From positions 1 to 64,000 of the forward strand of contig JBBDRN010000028.1 of the NCBI GenBank assembly GCA_040905445.1: a stretch of 64,000 nucleotides of DNA, given 5' to 3'. The notes below the pieces were generated by a model. The model saw only the letters and a program-made list of their open reading frames with translations, was not told where the DNA came from and ran no database searches. The position numbers and the translations under genes are program-made. This stretch comes from SKPT01 sp040905445 (GTDB lineage Bacteria; Planctomycetota; Phycisphaerae; Phycisphaerales; Phycisphaeraceae). How positions within the stretch are numbered: position 1 is the first letter of the stretch; the number at the start of each line of letters is the position of its first letter. Shown one piece after another: positions 17,201 through 24,570 of the stretch.

Positions 17201-17917
17201 ATGGCGAGCGAGCGCCGAGTGCCAGCGACAAAGGCATCCAGGGCCGAGCGCGATCGTCGCATCTCCAACCTCTGGCTGGCGTGCTGGACGGCGGAAGAGA
17301 TTGCAAACGAAGTTGGGATTCCAGTTTCGACGGTAAAGGAAGTTTGGCCGAAAACGGAAGAGTCGCCGTTTCCGTCCAAACCTGACAAGTCCGCCGCCGA
17401 GCACGCCACGGACTTCGAGCCACCCATCTACAACGTCTGGAAGCAGCGGTGCAAGTCGGAGGGCGACGAGTGGCAGCAGCACGAGCAGCGCATCGCCGCG
17501 GAGGCGAACCGGAAGCGGAGCGCGGCCACCAAGGCACAGGCTCGCAGCGAAAAAGGACATTTTGGCGCCACTACACCGGTGGTGGGTCATTTTGACCCAC
17601 CACCGGTTACCGCCGATCCGCACGCGGGCCGCACCACTAAGGCGCGTCTCGCGCGGGTCGGACCGGCGACGGTCAAGCGCGGCGACACGCTGGCCAGCAC
17701 TCATGCGGCAGCGCGCGGATCGCCGCGAGGTGCTGGGCCTTGTCTAAAAAGCCTTCCACTGACGGAACGGTTTCTCTGCATCCAGACAGCACTGCGGCTG
17801 CATGGCGGTACTCTGTCACGCGGGATGGTTGCTTCCCGATCTTCCCCGCATACTCCGACAGCCCGCCCTTCTTGCCGCGCCCGCCCTTCGCACGCGCGAG
17901 GCGCTACTTTGAAATGA
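17201..17917 (+). CDS. HTH protein resembling part of phage ParB/methyltransferase-type proteins; 3' end probably degraded
   Basis: The only plus-strand gene of the element; 238 codons from the ATG at 17201. Residues 14-50 look like a helix-turn-helix (RDRRISNLWLACWTAEEIAN, then EVGIPVSTVKEV). Then comes FEPPIYNVWKQRCKSEGDEW, which resembles the linker of phage ParB-domain/DNA methyltransferase proteins as I recall them. Residues 95-175 (QQHEQRIAAEANRKRSAATK, then GRTTKARLARVGPATVKRGD) resemble the DNA-binding tail of the same group. After about residue 180 the reading is Ser/Arg/Pro-rich and runs into the repeat array at 17889, suggesting a frameshift or truncation. No methyltransferase motif follows. 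A pseudogene is a serious alternative. Confidence 0.45.
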   Translation: MASERRVPATKASRAERDRRISNLWLACWTAEEIANEVGIPVSTVKEVWPKTEESPFPSKPDKSAAEHATDFEPPIYNVWKQRCKSEGDEWQQHEQRIAAEANRKRSAATKAQARSEKGHFGATTPVVGHFDPPPVTADPHAGRTTKARLARVGPATVKRGDTLASTHAAARGSPRGAGPCLKSLPLTERFLCIQTALRLHGGTLSRGMVASRSSPHTPTARPSCRARPSHARGATLK

Positions 17918-18041
17918 AACCGGTCGGCGCCGACCGGTTCTGCCCACCCCCCTCCGCACGCGCGAGGCGCTACATCTTCGCTCGCGTGCGAAGATGGCCC
18001 ATCACCCTGGCCCACCCCCCCGCGCACGCGCGCGTCGCTAC
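17889..18041. repeat. Three-unit repeat array with internal palindromes
   Basis: The 19-mer CGCACGCGCGAGGCGCTAC occurs at 17889-17907 and 17955-17973, with a diverged third copy at 18023-18041 (spacing 66 and 68 bp). Copies 2 and 3 are preceded by GCCCACCCCCC. The first spacer holds a perfect 22-bp palindrome (17918-17939, arm AACCGGTCGGC). The second holds an 8-bp hairpin CATCTTCG / CGAAGATG (17973-17996). The array lies between the 3' ends of convergent genes. Confidence 0.8.
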
Positions 18042-18256
18042 GGCCGCGGCGACGCGGCGTGCTCGTTGCGGACGATCATCACGCAGCTCTTCGCCACCTC
18101 GACCACGGCGTCACGCGGGTAGCACTCGCACGCGTGGTCGATGCCGTGACGGGCGATCGTTTCCAGAATGGGCATGAAGGTCGGACATGTCGTCGTGGCC
18201 CGCAACTGGTCCGTAGCGGCGATCTGATGGAGGGTGGCACGTTCGAGCTCGGTCAT
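18038..18256 (-). CDS. Small hypothetical protein of the element
   Basis: A 72-residue protein beginning MTELERATLHQIAATDQLRA, followed by a Cys-containing middle (CPTFMPILETIARHGIDHAC, then ECYPRD) and a hydrophobic AVVEVAKSCVMIV stretch. Its ATG overlaps the stop of the upstream coiled-coil gene as TGATG, so translation is coupled. No family is recognised. The overlap and intact frame support a real gene. It is last in the long minus-strand run of the element and its 3' end runs to the repeat array. Confidence 0.6.
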   Translation of the reverse strand: MTELERATLHQIAATDQLRATTTCPTFMPILETIARHGIDHACECYPRDAVVEVAKSCVMIVRNEHAASPRP

Positions 18257-19698
18257 CACAGATCCTCCACGACGCGAATGCGCGTCGCGTCGCGCTGGTC
18301 GGCGTCTACGAGGCGCTCGAGCAGACGCGTCTGCTTCTTGGACTCGTCGAGCTCGGGGTTGTTGTTTGCCGCCCCGGCCTCCGCGCGGTCCTGCGCCAAC
18401 GTCATCTCGCGCGCGCCGGTGAGGAAGCGGTCCTGCCCCGCCTGCGGCAAGGGTGCGATGGCCTCGGACGCGCGGCGCTCGGCGGCGACGTCCCGCTCCG
18501 CGCGCGCCCGCTCGGCCTCCTGCTCGCGGCGCCGCTGCTCGGCCGCCTCGATCTCGGCGGCGCGCATATCGCCAAGTGTCCGCAGGCGATCGGCCAGCTC
18601 GTGATGGTTCGCCTCCTCGGCGATACGGACGCGCTGCTCGGTGATGTGCTCGTTGGCGTGCAGCTCGGCGTCGACCGTCCGGCCGAGCATCCGCAACCGC
18701 GCCTGCTCGATCTGCGCGTCGGCGTCCTCGACCGCGCGGCGGCGCTGCTCGGCGACGTCGCGATCAGCCTGGGCCTGCCGCTCACGCTGCTCGCGCTGGT
18801 GCTGCTGCTCACGCTCGCGCTGCGCCTCGCGCGTTCGGCCCATAATTCCGCGCAGGTCTTCGATGCGCCGGCGGTCCTGCTCGTGCTGCGCCTCGCGCGT
18901 CGACTCGATCGTCGCCAGGTCGTTCAGCTCCTGCGCCAATAGTCGCTCGTGCTCGCGGCCGATGGCGGTAAGCCCGGCGGCGCTCCCGCCGCGCCGCTGC
19001 TCGCGGATCTCCTGCATGCGCTCACGGCCCGCATCGATGGCCTTCTGCTGTTCGATTTCCCGCTGGGCACGCGCGGCCTCGATGTCCTCGATCTCGCGGC
19101 CGATGGCGGCCAGCTCCCGCTCGTGGTCGATCCGCATCCCCGCCAGGTCGCGATCGCCGGGTGCGGCCTCGGCCAACGTCCGCTCGCGGTTGAGCGCCAC
19201 GAGCGTATCGTGCCGCTTGCGCTCGTCGGCGCGCTGCCGGCCGGCAAACGCAAGCTCGGCCGTCTGCGCCTCGCGCCGCGCCTCGGCCGCACGGGTGATC
19301 TGCGCGGTGATCCGCTCCTGCCGCTCCGCCTCGTCGGCGGTGCCGCGCATCAACTGGATCAGCTCGCGCGCCTCGCGCACCGCGCCGCCGATGCCGAACG
19401 GCAGACGATCCGCCGCCGCCGACGCCTTCTCCATGTCGCCGGACAGAAGCTGCGCGGCGATGTTGAGCGCGCTGATACCAGCCCGCGCCGCGCCTGCCGC
19501 GACCGCGATCTTGGACAACTGCTGGAGGTGCTGGATCGCCGACTGCTCGCGGACCTTGGCGGCCTGCATCTCCTGCTGCTGCCGCGCACGCTCGCGCTGG
19601 GCCTGCTCCTGCATCTGCTGCTCGGCGGCGCGCAACTGGCCCATCGCCTCGTTGCGGGCGGTGATGAGGGTTTCGACGGTGTCTTGAAACTTTGCCAT
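18256..19698 (-). CDS. Long coiled-coil protein, phage tape-measure-like
   Basis: A 480-residue protein almost entirely predicted to be helical and coiled-coil, rich in Arg, Glu, Gln and Ala (many heptads such as QREIEQQKAIDAGRERMQEI). At residues 60-115 there is a non-coiled, weakly hydrophobic segment with Gly/Ala-rich repeats (KIAVAAGAARAGISALNIAA, then DRLPFGIGGAVREARELI). This mix resembles tail tape-measure proteins, including the LPFG segment seen in some planctomycete prophages as I recall. No other tail gene is recognised nearby, so this stays an inference. It is preceded by a weak CTGGAG ribosome site and coupled to the 72-residue gene downstream. The low-complexity sequence makes homology calls unreliable. 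Confidence 0.65.
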   Translation of the reverse strand: MAKFQDTVETLITARNEAMGQLRAAEQQMQEQAQRERARQQQEMQAAKVREQSAIQHLQQLSKIAVAAGAARAGISALNIAAQLLSGDMEKASAAADRLPFGIGGAVREARELIQLMRGTADEAERQERITAQITRAAEARREAQTAELAFAGRQRADERKRHDTLVALNRERTLAEAAPGDRDLAGMRIDHERELAAIGREIEDIEAARAQREIEQQKAIDAGRERMQEIREQRRGGSAAGLTAIGREHERLLAQELNDLATIESTREAQHEQDRRRIEDLRGIMGRTREAQREREQQHQREQRERQAQADRDVAEQRRRAVEDADAQIEQARLRMLGRTVDAELHANEHITEQRVRIAEEANHHELADRLRTLGDMRAAEIEAAEQRRREQEAERARAERDVAAERRASEAIAPLPQAGQDRFLTGAREMTLAQDRAEAGAANNNPELDESKKQTRLLERLVDADQRDATRIRVVEDL

Positions 19699-19731
19699 AT
19701 CGTGACTCCAGGGAAAAGCCGGGGCAACGCG

Positions 19732-19977
19732 TCAACGGCGGAACTCGGCCCACAGCGCGCGAACCGCGGCCTGCCGATACAGCCACGTGCGCGAGCATCC
19801 CACGTGCGTGGTAATTGACTTGAACGTTACGCGCCATGGCGGCGGGTCGTCGAGCAAACCGCGCAGGATTTCGCAGGCGCGCTGGTCTGGCGGGGGGAGC
19901 TCGGGCGCGGATCGCAGCACGTGGTTGACGAGCCGATCGAGCGAGTCGTCGTGTTCGGGGTGGTTGGCAGTTGTCAC
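19732..19977 (-). CDS. Small HTH protein
   Basis: An 81-residue protein. The C-terminal half reads PWRVTFKSITTHVGCSRTWL, then YRQAAVRALWAEFRR, a plausible helix-turn-helix in which TTHVGCSRTWLYRQA is the turn and recognition helix. The N-terminal half is acidic (HPEHDDSLDRLVNHVLR). It lies 33 bp before the coiled-coil gene on the same strand. It could regulate late genes of the element, but no family was recognised. Confidence 0.6.
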   Translation of the reverse strand: MTTANHPEHDDSLDRLVNHVLRSAPELPPPDQRACEILRGLLDDPPPWRVTFKSITTHVGCSRTWLYRQAAVRALWAEFRR

Positions 19978-20225
19978 AACCGAACTGTCTCGTCAGGAAG
20001 CGCGACTCACCGCCGCATTCTTGCCACTTTGGCCGCAAAGGACCCCGACCACACCCGGCCCCCCCCACCCCTTGCAAAGCCGCGGCCGAGTCTCACGACC
20101 CGACCGGGCGAGCGAGCCGCGAAGACGCGGCGGAGAGAGCCGCCGGCTCGCTCAGAAAGCCGACCGACGGCAGCCAACCGCCGGCCGACCAAAGCCCGCG
20201 CGCTACAAGCGCGCGCCACCAAAGG
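19978..20225. other. Intergenic stretch inside the element
   Basis: About 250 bp without a credible gene. It holds CG-rich low-complexity sequence and a perfect hairpin GCGCGCT-ACA-AGCGCGC at 20198-20214 just after the stop of the upstream minus-strand gene, which may act as a weak terminator (no T run). Confidence 0.4.
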
Positions 20226-21026
20226 TTAACCCTCCGACTCGATGTGCAACCAAAAGTCGAGCTGCTGTTGAAGCGTGGCCTCGACCTCATCCACCTGCTG
20301 CTGCAGATCCTCGACCTCGACGGCCAGCTCGTCGCGGCGCGCCTCGGCGTTGATGTCGCGGAGGTGTTCGATCCACAGGGCTGGCTGCACCACTCGGCGT
20401 CCGCGGTCGTCCACCAGCGTCCACGGCTGCTGCCCGTGCTCGTCGCGCTCCTGCTCGACGATGTGGCGCACGTCCTGGGCGTTCGGGCTCAGGTTGATCA
20501 ACGTGTCGAGGTGGCGGTGCTCCTGCTTCAGCCGCGCCAGCTCTTTGAGCATCGGCCGAATTTCTTCGGCGTACTGAGCGCGGTAGCGTTGCCGGATGTA
20601 CGCGGGCGCGCTGCCGCGAATTTCCGTCAACGCCTCCGCGTGCCGCTTGGCGTCGCGCTCGTGCCGCACGGGCGCCTCTTCGAGCTGCCTGAGCTTCTCC
20701 GTCAGGGCGGCGATCTGCTCGCGCAGGGCGGGCGCCTCCTTCTCAAGCTTCGTCCGGGCCTTGCTGGCGCGCTCGGCCGCGCCCTCGGTCCGCCGGAACT
20801 CGCGCACGGCGCCGGCGCCCCTGATCGCGTCCCGCCTCGCACGCGCGATGGCCGCGTCGCTGCCGAGCCAGCGGCACGCGCTGCCCAAGTCGGGCGGTAG
20901 ACCGTCCAACGGATCGAGGCGGAACAACGCGACGTGGATGGCTTCGGCCTGCGCATCGGCTGATGCGGACAAGGACGCGATCGCGTCGGCGGCGGGGGCG
21001 GGCTTCTGTGTGGCTGTTGCGGGCAT
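20226..21026 (-). CDS. Coiled-coil protein of unknown function
   Basis: A 266-residue protein. The N-terminal 40 residues are Ala-rich, then LDPLDGLPPDLGSACRWLGS and a short charged stretch. Residues 90-170 form a strong coiled coil (ARTKLEKEAPALREQIAALT, then EKLRQLEEAPVRHERDAK). Residues 215-225 hold WTLVDDRGRRVVQP and a second coiled coil ends the protein. No enzyme motif is visible. Its position among structural-like genes of the element suggests a phage morphogenesis or element-specific role, but that is only context. Confidence 0.6.
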   Translation of the reverse strand: MPATATQKPAPAADAIASLSASADAQAEAIHVALFRLDPLDGLPPDLGSACRWLGSDAAIARARRDAIRGAGAVREFRRTEGAAERASKARTKLEKEAPALREQIAALTEKLRQLEEAPVRHERDAKRHAEALTEIRGSAPAYIRQRYRAQYAEEIRPMLKELARLKQEHRHLDTLINLSPNAQDVRHIVEQERDEHGQQPWTLVDDRGRRVVQPALWIEHLRDINAEARRDELAVEVEDLQQQVDEVEATLQQQLDFWLHIESEG

Positions 21027-21062
21027 GGCGGTTTCTCCGTGGGGGTGGGGGTGACTTGATGG

Positions 21063-21383
21063 TCAGCTCGCCGCGGCGATGCGACGGGCGCGCTTGGTCA
21101 GCTCGCGATCGCGGGCGCGACTGGCCGGCAGCTTCGCGTTGATTTCGGCGATGTACGCCACGTGCAGGCTGGGAAAATCGCGCACGACCGCGGCGGTGGG
21201 CTGGGGCTCGCCGGCGGCCCTGTAGTGCGCGATCAGCGCGCGAAACTTCTGCGTGGCGGTGCGCTGGTCAGCGCGGGGCGCGGGCTTGGCGGCGGGCTTC
21301 GCGGCGCTGCTCAAGCGCGAGGCGGTGGGTGTCGATTGGGCCGAGCTGATGAACCGCGTTGGGGGACCGACCTTGGGTTTCAT
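21063..21383 (-). CDS. Small hypothetical protein
   Basis: A 106-residue reading starting MKPKVGPPTRFISSAQ. The first half is Ala/Pro/Lys-rich and probably disordered; the second half (ATQKFRALIAHYRAAGEP, then FPSLHVAYIAEINAKLPA, SRARDRELTKRARRI) is helical. It overlaps the upstream HTH-like gene by 116 bp in another frame, a large overlap, so either its start lies further in or one of the two ends earlier. The C-terminal half is outside the overlap and looks protein-like. Confidence 0.5.
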   Translation of the reverse strand: MKPKVGPPTRFISSAQSTPTASRLSSAAKPAAKPAPRADQRTATQKFRALIAHYRAAGEPQPTAAVVRDFPSLHVAYIAEINAKLPASRARDRELTKRARRIAAAS

Positions 21384-21606
21384 GGTTCGTGCCTTTCTCA
21401 AGGGATTCGAGCTGTTCATCCATCGCACGTTGGAGGATGATTCGGATCTGCCGAAGCGAGTAGATCGGCGCGAACGCGGTGGCGGGCAGCGCCAGCTCTT
21501 TCACGATCCGCTCGACCTGCGCGGACCTCAAGCCCGTCACGGCGGCGATCGTCGGGATCGTCAACGGCGTTGGGCTGCGGCGTAGCTCGTTGATCGCGTT
21601 CTGCAT
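21268..21606 (-). CDS. Small winged-helix-like protein
   Basis: A 112-residue protein. Residues 1-70 read as a small DNA-binding domain (LTIPTIAAVTGLRSAQVERI, then VKELALPATAFAPIYSLRQI), typical of a helix-turn-helix plus wing. The C-terminal 35 residues are polar and overlap the next gene in another frame. No family name can be given. It may be a regulator of the element. Confidence 0.55.
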   Translation of the reverse strand: MQNAINELRRSPTPLTIPTIAAVTGLRSAQVERIVKELALPATAFAPIYSLRQIRIILQRAMDEQLESLEKGTNHETQGRSPNAVHQLGPIDTHRLALEQRREARRQARAPR

Positions 21607-21654
21607 GACATGACCTTACCGGGGTGCAAACGGGCGCTTTCTACCCAGTAGAAA

Positions 21655-21843
21655 CTATTCGGCGACGACGACGAATTTCTTTTGGCACGCCTCGCACCGG
21701 CAGTACCGCCGAACCGCCCCGGTGTGGCCGTCGTGCGGCATGGAGCGCCGCACCTTGAACCGCGTCGAGGCGCAGTACGGGCAGCGCGGCCGCTCGATGA
21801 GCACGACCGGGAGGCGCGGCTTGACCTTGGCGTCAGGTGCCAT
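21655..21843 (-). CDS. Zinc-ribbon small protein
   Basis: A 62-residue protein with two Cys pairs, CPYC and CRCEAC (the latter C-x-C-x-x-C), forming a zinc ribbon: RPRCPYCASTRFKVRRSMPH, then RRYCRCEACQKKFVVV. Such ribbons are frequent in phages and mobile elements and often resemble transcription or nucleic-acid-binding factors. Its ATG overlaps the end of the 52-residue gene upstream, so translation is coupled. Confidence 0.7.
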   Translation of the reverse strand: MAPDAKVKPRLPVVLIERPRCPYCASTRFKVRRSMPHDGHTGAVRRYCRCEACQKKFVVVAE

Positions 21844-21991
21844 TCTTCGCCTCCCTGACGATCCTCACCGTCGCGACAACGGTGATCAGCAGCACCGGCG
21901 CGACGGTTACCGTCACGTCCAGGGCCGGGCGTACCGTGACGTTGACGAGCGGCGCGGCGGGGGGTGGGGGTGTGGGGGGTTGTTCAGCCAC
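21833..21991 (-). CDS. Very small protein with one membrane-like segment (GTG start)
   Basis: A 52-residue reading frame between two coupled small genes. The GTG start (21991) overlaps the last 8 bases of the upstream 71-residue gene, and its stop overlaps the start of the zinc-ribbon gene by 11 bp. The sequence is AEQPPTPPPPAAPLV, followed by VTVTVAPVLLITVVATVRIV, which is hydrophobic enough for one membrane helix, and a basic end. Tight coupling on both sides supports it. A small phage-type membrane peptide is possible. Confidence 0.5.
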   Translation of the reverse strand: MAEQPPTPPPPAAPLVNVTVRPALDVTVTVAPVLLITVVATVRIVREAKNGT

Positions 21992-22199
21992 GCGGCGCCC
22001 CTTTCTCCCACGCCGGCGGTGCCTCGCCGTCGAGCGCGTCGGCCGGCGTGGCGCCCCTGACGATCTCCACGCGGACGCAGCGCAGCCTGTGGTTCCGCAG
22101 CAGACGCTTTAACGCGGCCTTCAGCGCCCGCTCCGGGTCGACGCCGGGTAGCGGGCGAAGATGCAGGACGATGGTGGGGTGGTCGGTCATGGTGTCCAA
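21984..22199 (-). CDS. Small hypothetical protein of a mobile-element type
   Basis: A 71-residue protein: HPTIVLHLRPLPGVDPERAL, then KAALKRLLRNHRLRCVRVEI. This pattern (strand, long basic helix, strand CVRVE) is familiar from small hypothetical proteins in prophages, but no function is known to me. It starts 86 bp after the RepA-like gene, beyond a conspicuous inverted repeat, and is coupled to the next small gene. Confidence 0.65.
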   Translation of the reverse strand: MDTMTDHPTIVLHLRPLPGVDPERALKAALKRLLRNHRLRCVRVEIVRGATPADALDGEAPPAWEKGAPRG

Positions 22200-22241
22200 A
22201 TCCTGCGCTAGTCTTGCGCGCCCCCCCCCTCGACCCTTGGG

Positions 22242-22284
22242 TGTGGTGATATTTGTTTTTAGCCTCTAAATAGATATCACCACA
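22242..22284. repeat. AT-rich inverted repeat after the RepA-like gene
   Basis: Perfect 11-bp arms TGTGGTGATAT (22242-22252) and ATATCACCACA (22274-22284), separated by 21 AT-rich bases. The right arm ends on the base before the stop codon of the RepA-like gene. It stands out from the surrounding GC-rich DNA. It could be an operator, a binding site for a replication protein, or a terminator. Confidence 0.75.
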
Positions 22285-23526
22285 TCAGGGGGCTATAGGG
22301 GGGTGTGCGCCTTTTGGCTCCTCGGCCGGGGTCAAACCCGGCGCTTCCTGCCCCGGCAGACATAGATACCAACGGGTCGGCCGAGCGCCCTTCGCCGCCG
22401 CCGATTCGACGTGGAGCGCGTCCTTTGCCCGCCCCAGCACCCGACGGCCGTATCCCTGTTGTTCCGCCTTCTGCGTCGCCTCGCGCGTCTCGACCGGCCC
22501 AGCCGCCAGCAGCTCGGACAGCCACGCCTGGCATTCCTCGCCCTTGCTGCTGTTGCCCGCCTGCTGGGGCCTGTCCAGGTCCCACGCCGATACGTCCTCG
22601 CGCTCGTCGCCCCACCGGATCGCCGCGGGCTTGTCCGGGGTGAGCGCCACGAATTGGTAGGTGATCGCGGGCGCGGGGGCGAAGTCGTTGATCTTCACCG
22701 GTGCCATGAAATGTTCGTCGGCGTCGTGGTCGAGTTTGCCCAGGCACCAGACGGAGCGTGCCGCACCGCCGATGGCCCTGCCGCCGCTCAGCCGGTCAAG
22801 AGGGTCGGCATACTGGCCTTTGTTCGTGTGCGCAAGGATCAAGGTGCAGATGTCGCGCTCCTCGACGAGCTGCTGCAACGGCCAAAGGCACCGGCGGATG
22901 TTTGCGTTGTCGATCATCCGCATGGAGGGGAACATGGAGTCCAGCGTGTCCACCACAATGAGGCGAGTATCCGGGTGCTGATCCAGCGCCCGCGCCACGG
23001 CCGGCGTGTCGAGCGCCAGGTCGATCATCGCGTCACCGCTGCCCGTCGCCCTGCTGACGAGGATGTAGCGCGAGGGGTCGGCCCCGGCCTGCTGCATCCG
23101 ATCGCGTAGGCTGGCGTCGCTGCCCTCGCCCTTCAGATACAGCACCATGCCTTGGTCGCATGGCGTACCGTCCGGGAGCGGCTGCCCGGTGGTGACGTAG
23201 CCCGCGATGTTGCATGCGATGGTGGTCTTGCCCCAGCCGGGCCGCGAAAACAGCACGTTGATACCCCGGCAGAACCGCCGCCGCCAAAGATGCCGCGCGT
23301 GCGCGTCGTTGATATCTGCGCCCCGCCTCATTACAAGCTCCCTTATTGCCCCCCCGTCGTCCGCGGCCTCGCCATTCAATTCGGATGCGCTGTAAACCGC
23401 GCCGCGCAACTCGTCCACCGAGCATCCCCATTTAGAGGCGATCTCGACGAGCTTTTCGTGGTCGCCGGCGCGCATCGCCTCCAGGGCGGCGCGGCCTTCG
23501 TCTTTGGATTGTTCGCGCAGGCTCAT
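22285..23526 (-). CDS. RepA-like AAA ATPase (replicative helicase type)
   Basis: A 413-residue RecA-fold ATPase like RepA/AAA_25 proteins of plasmids and phages. Residues 86-102 give CRGINVLFSRPGWGKTT, a Walker A loop lacking the first Gly. GMVLYLKGEGSDASLRDRMQ and the Walker B LIVVDTLDSMF follow, then LILAHTNKGQYADPLDRLSG with GGAARSVWCLGK, as in RepA helicases. The last 100 residues are a helical, possibly winged-helix tail. The ATG at 23526 overlaps the zinc-ribbon gene stop (ATGA). It probably drives replication of the excised element; the inverted repeat after its stop may be a cis site. Confidence 0.88.
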   Translation of the reverse strand: MSLREQSKDEGRAALEAMRAGDHEKLVEIASKWGCSVDELRGAVYSASELNGEAADDGGAIRELVMRRGADINDAHARHLWRRRFCRGINVLFSRPGWGKTTIACNIAGYVTTGQPLPDGTPCDQGMVLYLKGEGSDASLRDRMQQAGADPSRYILVSRATGSGDAMIDLALDTPAVARALDQHPDTRLIVVDTLDSMFPSMRMIDNANIRRCLWPLQQLVEERDICTLILAHTNKGQYADPLDRLSGGRAIGGAARSVWCLGKLDHDADEHFMAPVKINDFAPAPAITYQFVALTPDKPAAIRWGDEREDVSAWDLDRPQQAGNSSKGEECQAWLSELLAAGPVETREATQKAEQQGYGRRVLGRAKDALHVESAAAKGARPTRWYLCLPGQEAPGLTPAEEPKGAHPPIAP

Positions 23527-23687
23527 CGCGCCGTCTCCCGTCGGCCGCGCAGCTCGCGCAGGATCAGGGACCGCTCGCATCTCGGGCATCGCGCGATGCC
23601 GCGGCAGATGAGGCGCGGGCGCCGGCAGCGCGGGCAGCGCCCGGGCGGCGCGAGTCGTTGTCGGAGGGGAGGCTTGTCGGTTATCAT
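23523..23687 (-). CDS. Small double zinc-ribbon protein
   Basis: A 54-residue protein with CPRC at about residues 18-21 and a second CPRC further on (GRCPRCRRPRLICRGIARCP), followed by ERSLILRELRGRRETAR. The stop overlaps the RepA-like start by 4 bp (ATGA), so the two are translated together. The ATG at 23687 gives the compact form; longer readings add low-complexity sequence. A nucleic-acid-binding accessory to the ATPase is plausible, inferred from fold and coupling only. Confidence 0.65.
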   Translation of the reverse strand: MITDKPPLRQRLAPPGRCPRCRRPRLICRGIARCPRCERSLILRELRGRRETAR

Positions 23688-23763
23688 CAAGAAGTCCTTT
23701 CTCGATCGTCGACGGCGCCCACCCCTCGCATGGAAGGGGCGCGGTCGACGTGCGCATGCGATC

Positions 23764-24069
23764 TCAAACGCCCAGCGCGGCGGCGCGGGCGTCAACGTCT
23801 TCCAGTTTGTCGGGGGTGTGCTCGCCGGTGCGCTCGGCGAGGCGCTGCGCGTCACGCCTGGAGACCTCGGCTTCGAATTCCTGGACGGCCTCGGGCGTGG
23901 TGACGTACTGGCGCCCGCGCTTCCAGTGGACGAGGCGCACGCCGAGCCGGCCCTTGCGTGCCCATCGCCAAACAGTTACGGGACTGACGGGCCTGCCGTC
24001 AATGCGCACCAACTCCGCGGCGGCCGCGAAGCTGATCGCGTCAACGGGTGGGGGGGAACAGGTTGTCAT
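23764..24069 (-). CDS. Excisionase-like HTH protein (DUF1580-like)
   Basis: A 101-residue protein. Residues 10-65 follow the DUF1580/excisionase pattern common in planctomycete elements: ISFAAAAELVRIDGRPVSPV, then TVWRWARKGRLGVRLVHWKR and GRQYVTTPEAVQEFEAE. The C-terminal third is a charged helix. DUF1580 proteins are typically found near integrases. It probably controls excision direction (inference), being between the integrase and the RepA-like gene. Confidence 0.8.
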   Translation of the reverse strand: MTTCSPPPVDAISFAAAAELVRIDGRPVSPVTVWRWARKGRLGVRLVHWKRGRQYVTTPEAVQEFEAEVSRRDAQRLAERTGEHTPDKLEDVDARAAALGV

Positions 24070-24169
24070 GGTGGGCTCCGATGAAACGCGCGCACTTGGT
24101 GCGCTGCTGCTTCCATCGGAGTCACGACGTGACCGCCAGACGTGGCGGAATACTCAATGCGCCCTGACT

Positions 24170-24502
24170 CTACGGGCTCGGGTTATCGGCGGCGTGTCGG
24201 GCCGGATAGCCGACGACCGCAATGCGAAGCTGATCTTCCAGTACACGGGCGGCCCTGCTGCCGGCCTTGCCATCTGTGGCCGCGGCCAGCAGCGTCCGCA
24301 CCTGCTCGGCGCCCATCCCCAGCACCTCGCCGACGATCTTGGACACGACCTCGGGCGATCCCTTGCGAAGCTCTTGCCCCAGCTCGCGATACTCCCGATC
24401 CTGGCCGCGCCGCCGTGAGCCCTTCGTCGCCGCCTTGGAGCGCGTCTGTCGCTTCCCTGCCGGCCGATCGGGGATTGCTGATCGTCGGGGATTCCTTCCC
24501 AT
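24170..24502 (-). CDS. Hypothetical basic protein
   Basis: A 110-residue reading with a very basic, probably disordered N-terminus (first 38 residues) and a helical middle: YRELGQELRKGSPEVVSKIV, then GEVLGMGAEQVRTLLAAATD. It starts 68 bp after the integrase stop on the same strand. No family is recognised. The helical part looks protein-like, but the call rests on the intact frame and spacing alone. Confidence 0.45.
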   Translation of the reverse strand: MGRNPRRSAIPDRPAGKRQTRSKAATKGSRRRGQDREYRELGQELRKGSPEVVSKIVGEVLGMGAEQVRTLLAAATDGKAGSRAARVLEDQLRIAVVGYPARHAADNPSP

Positions 24503-24570
24503 GGCCGTACCTTACAACTCCCGCCCGCGCTTGTCAACACACACCCAGCAAACACAACACGTAGCGTTTT

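Noticed and set aside
17889..18041. CRISPR array
   Set aside because: Only three units with a diverged last copy, palindromes in the spacers, and no cas genes nearby.
19978..20225. Small genes in the gap inside the element
   Set aside because: Frames exist on both strands but read as Arg/Pro-rich low complexity without start signals or overlap logic.
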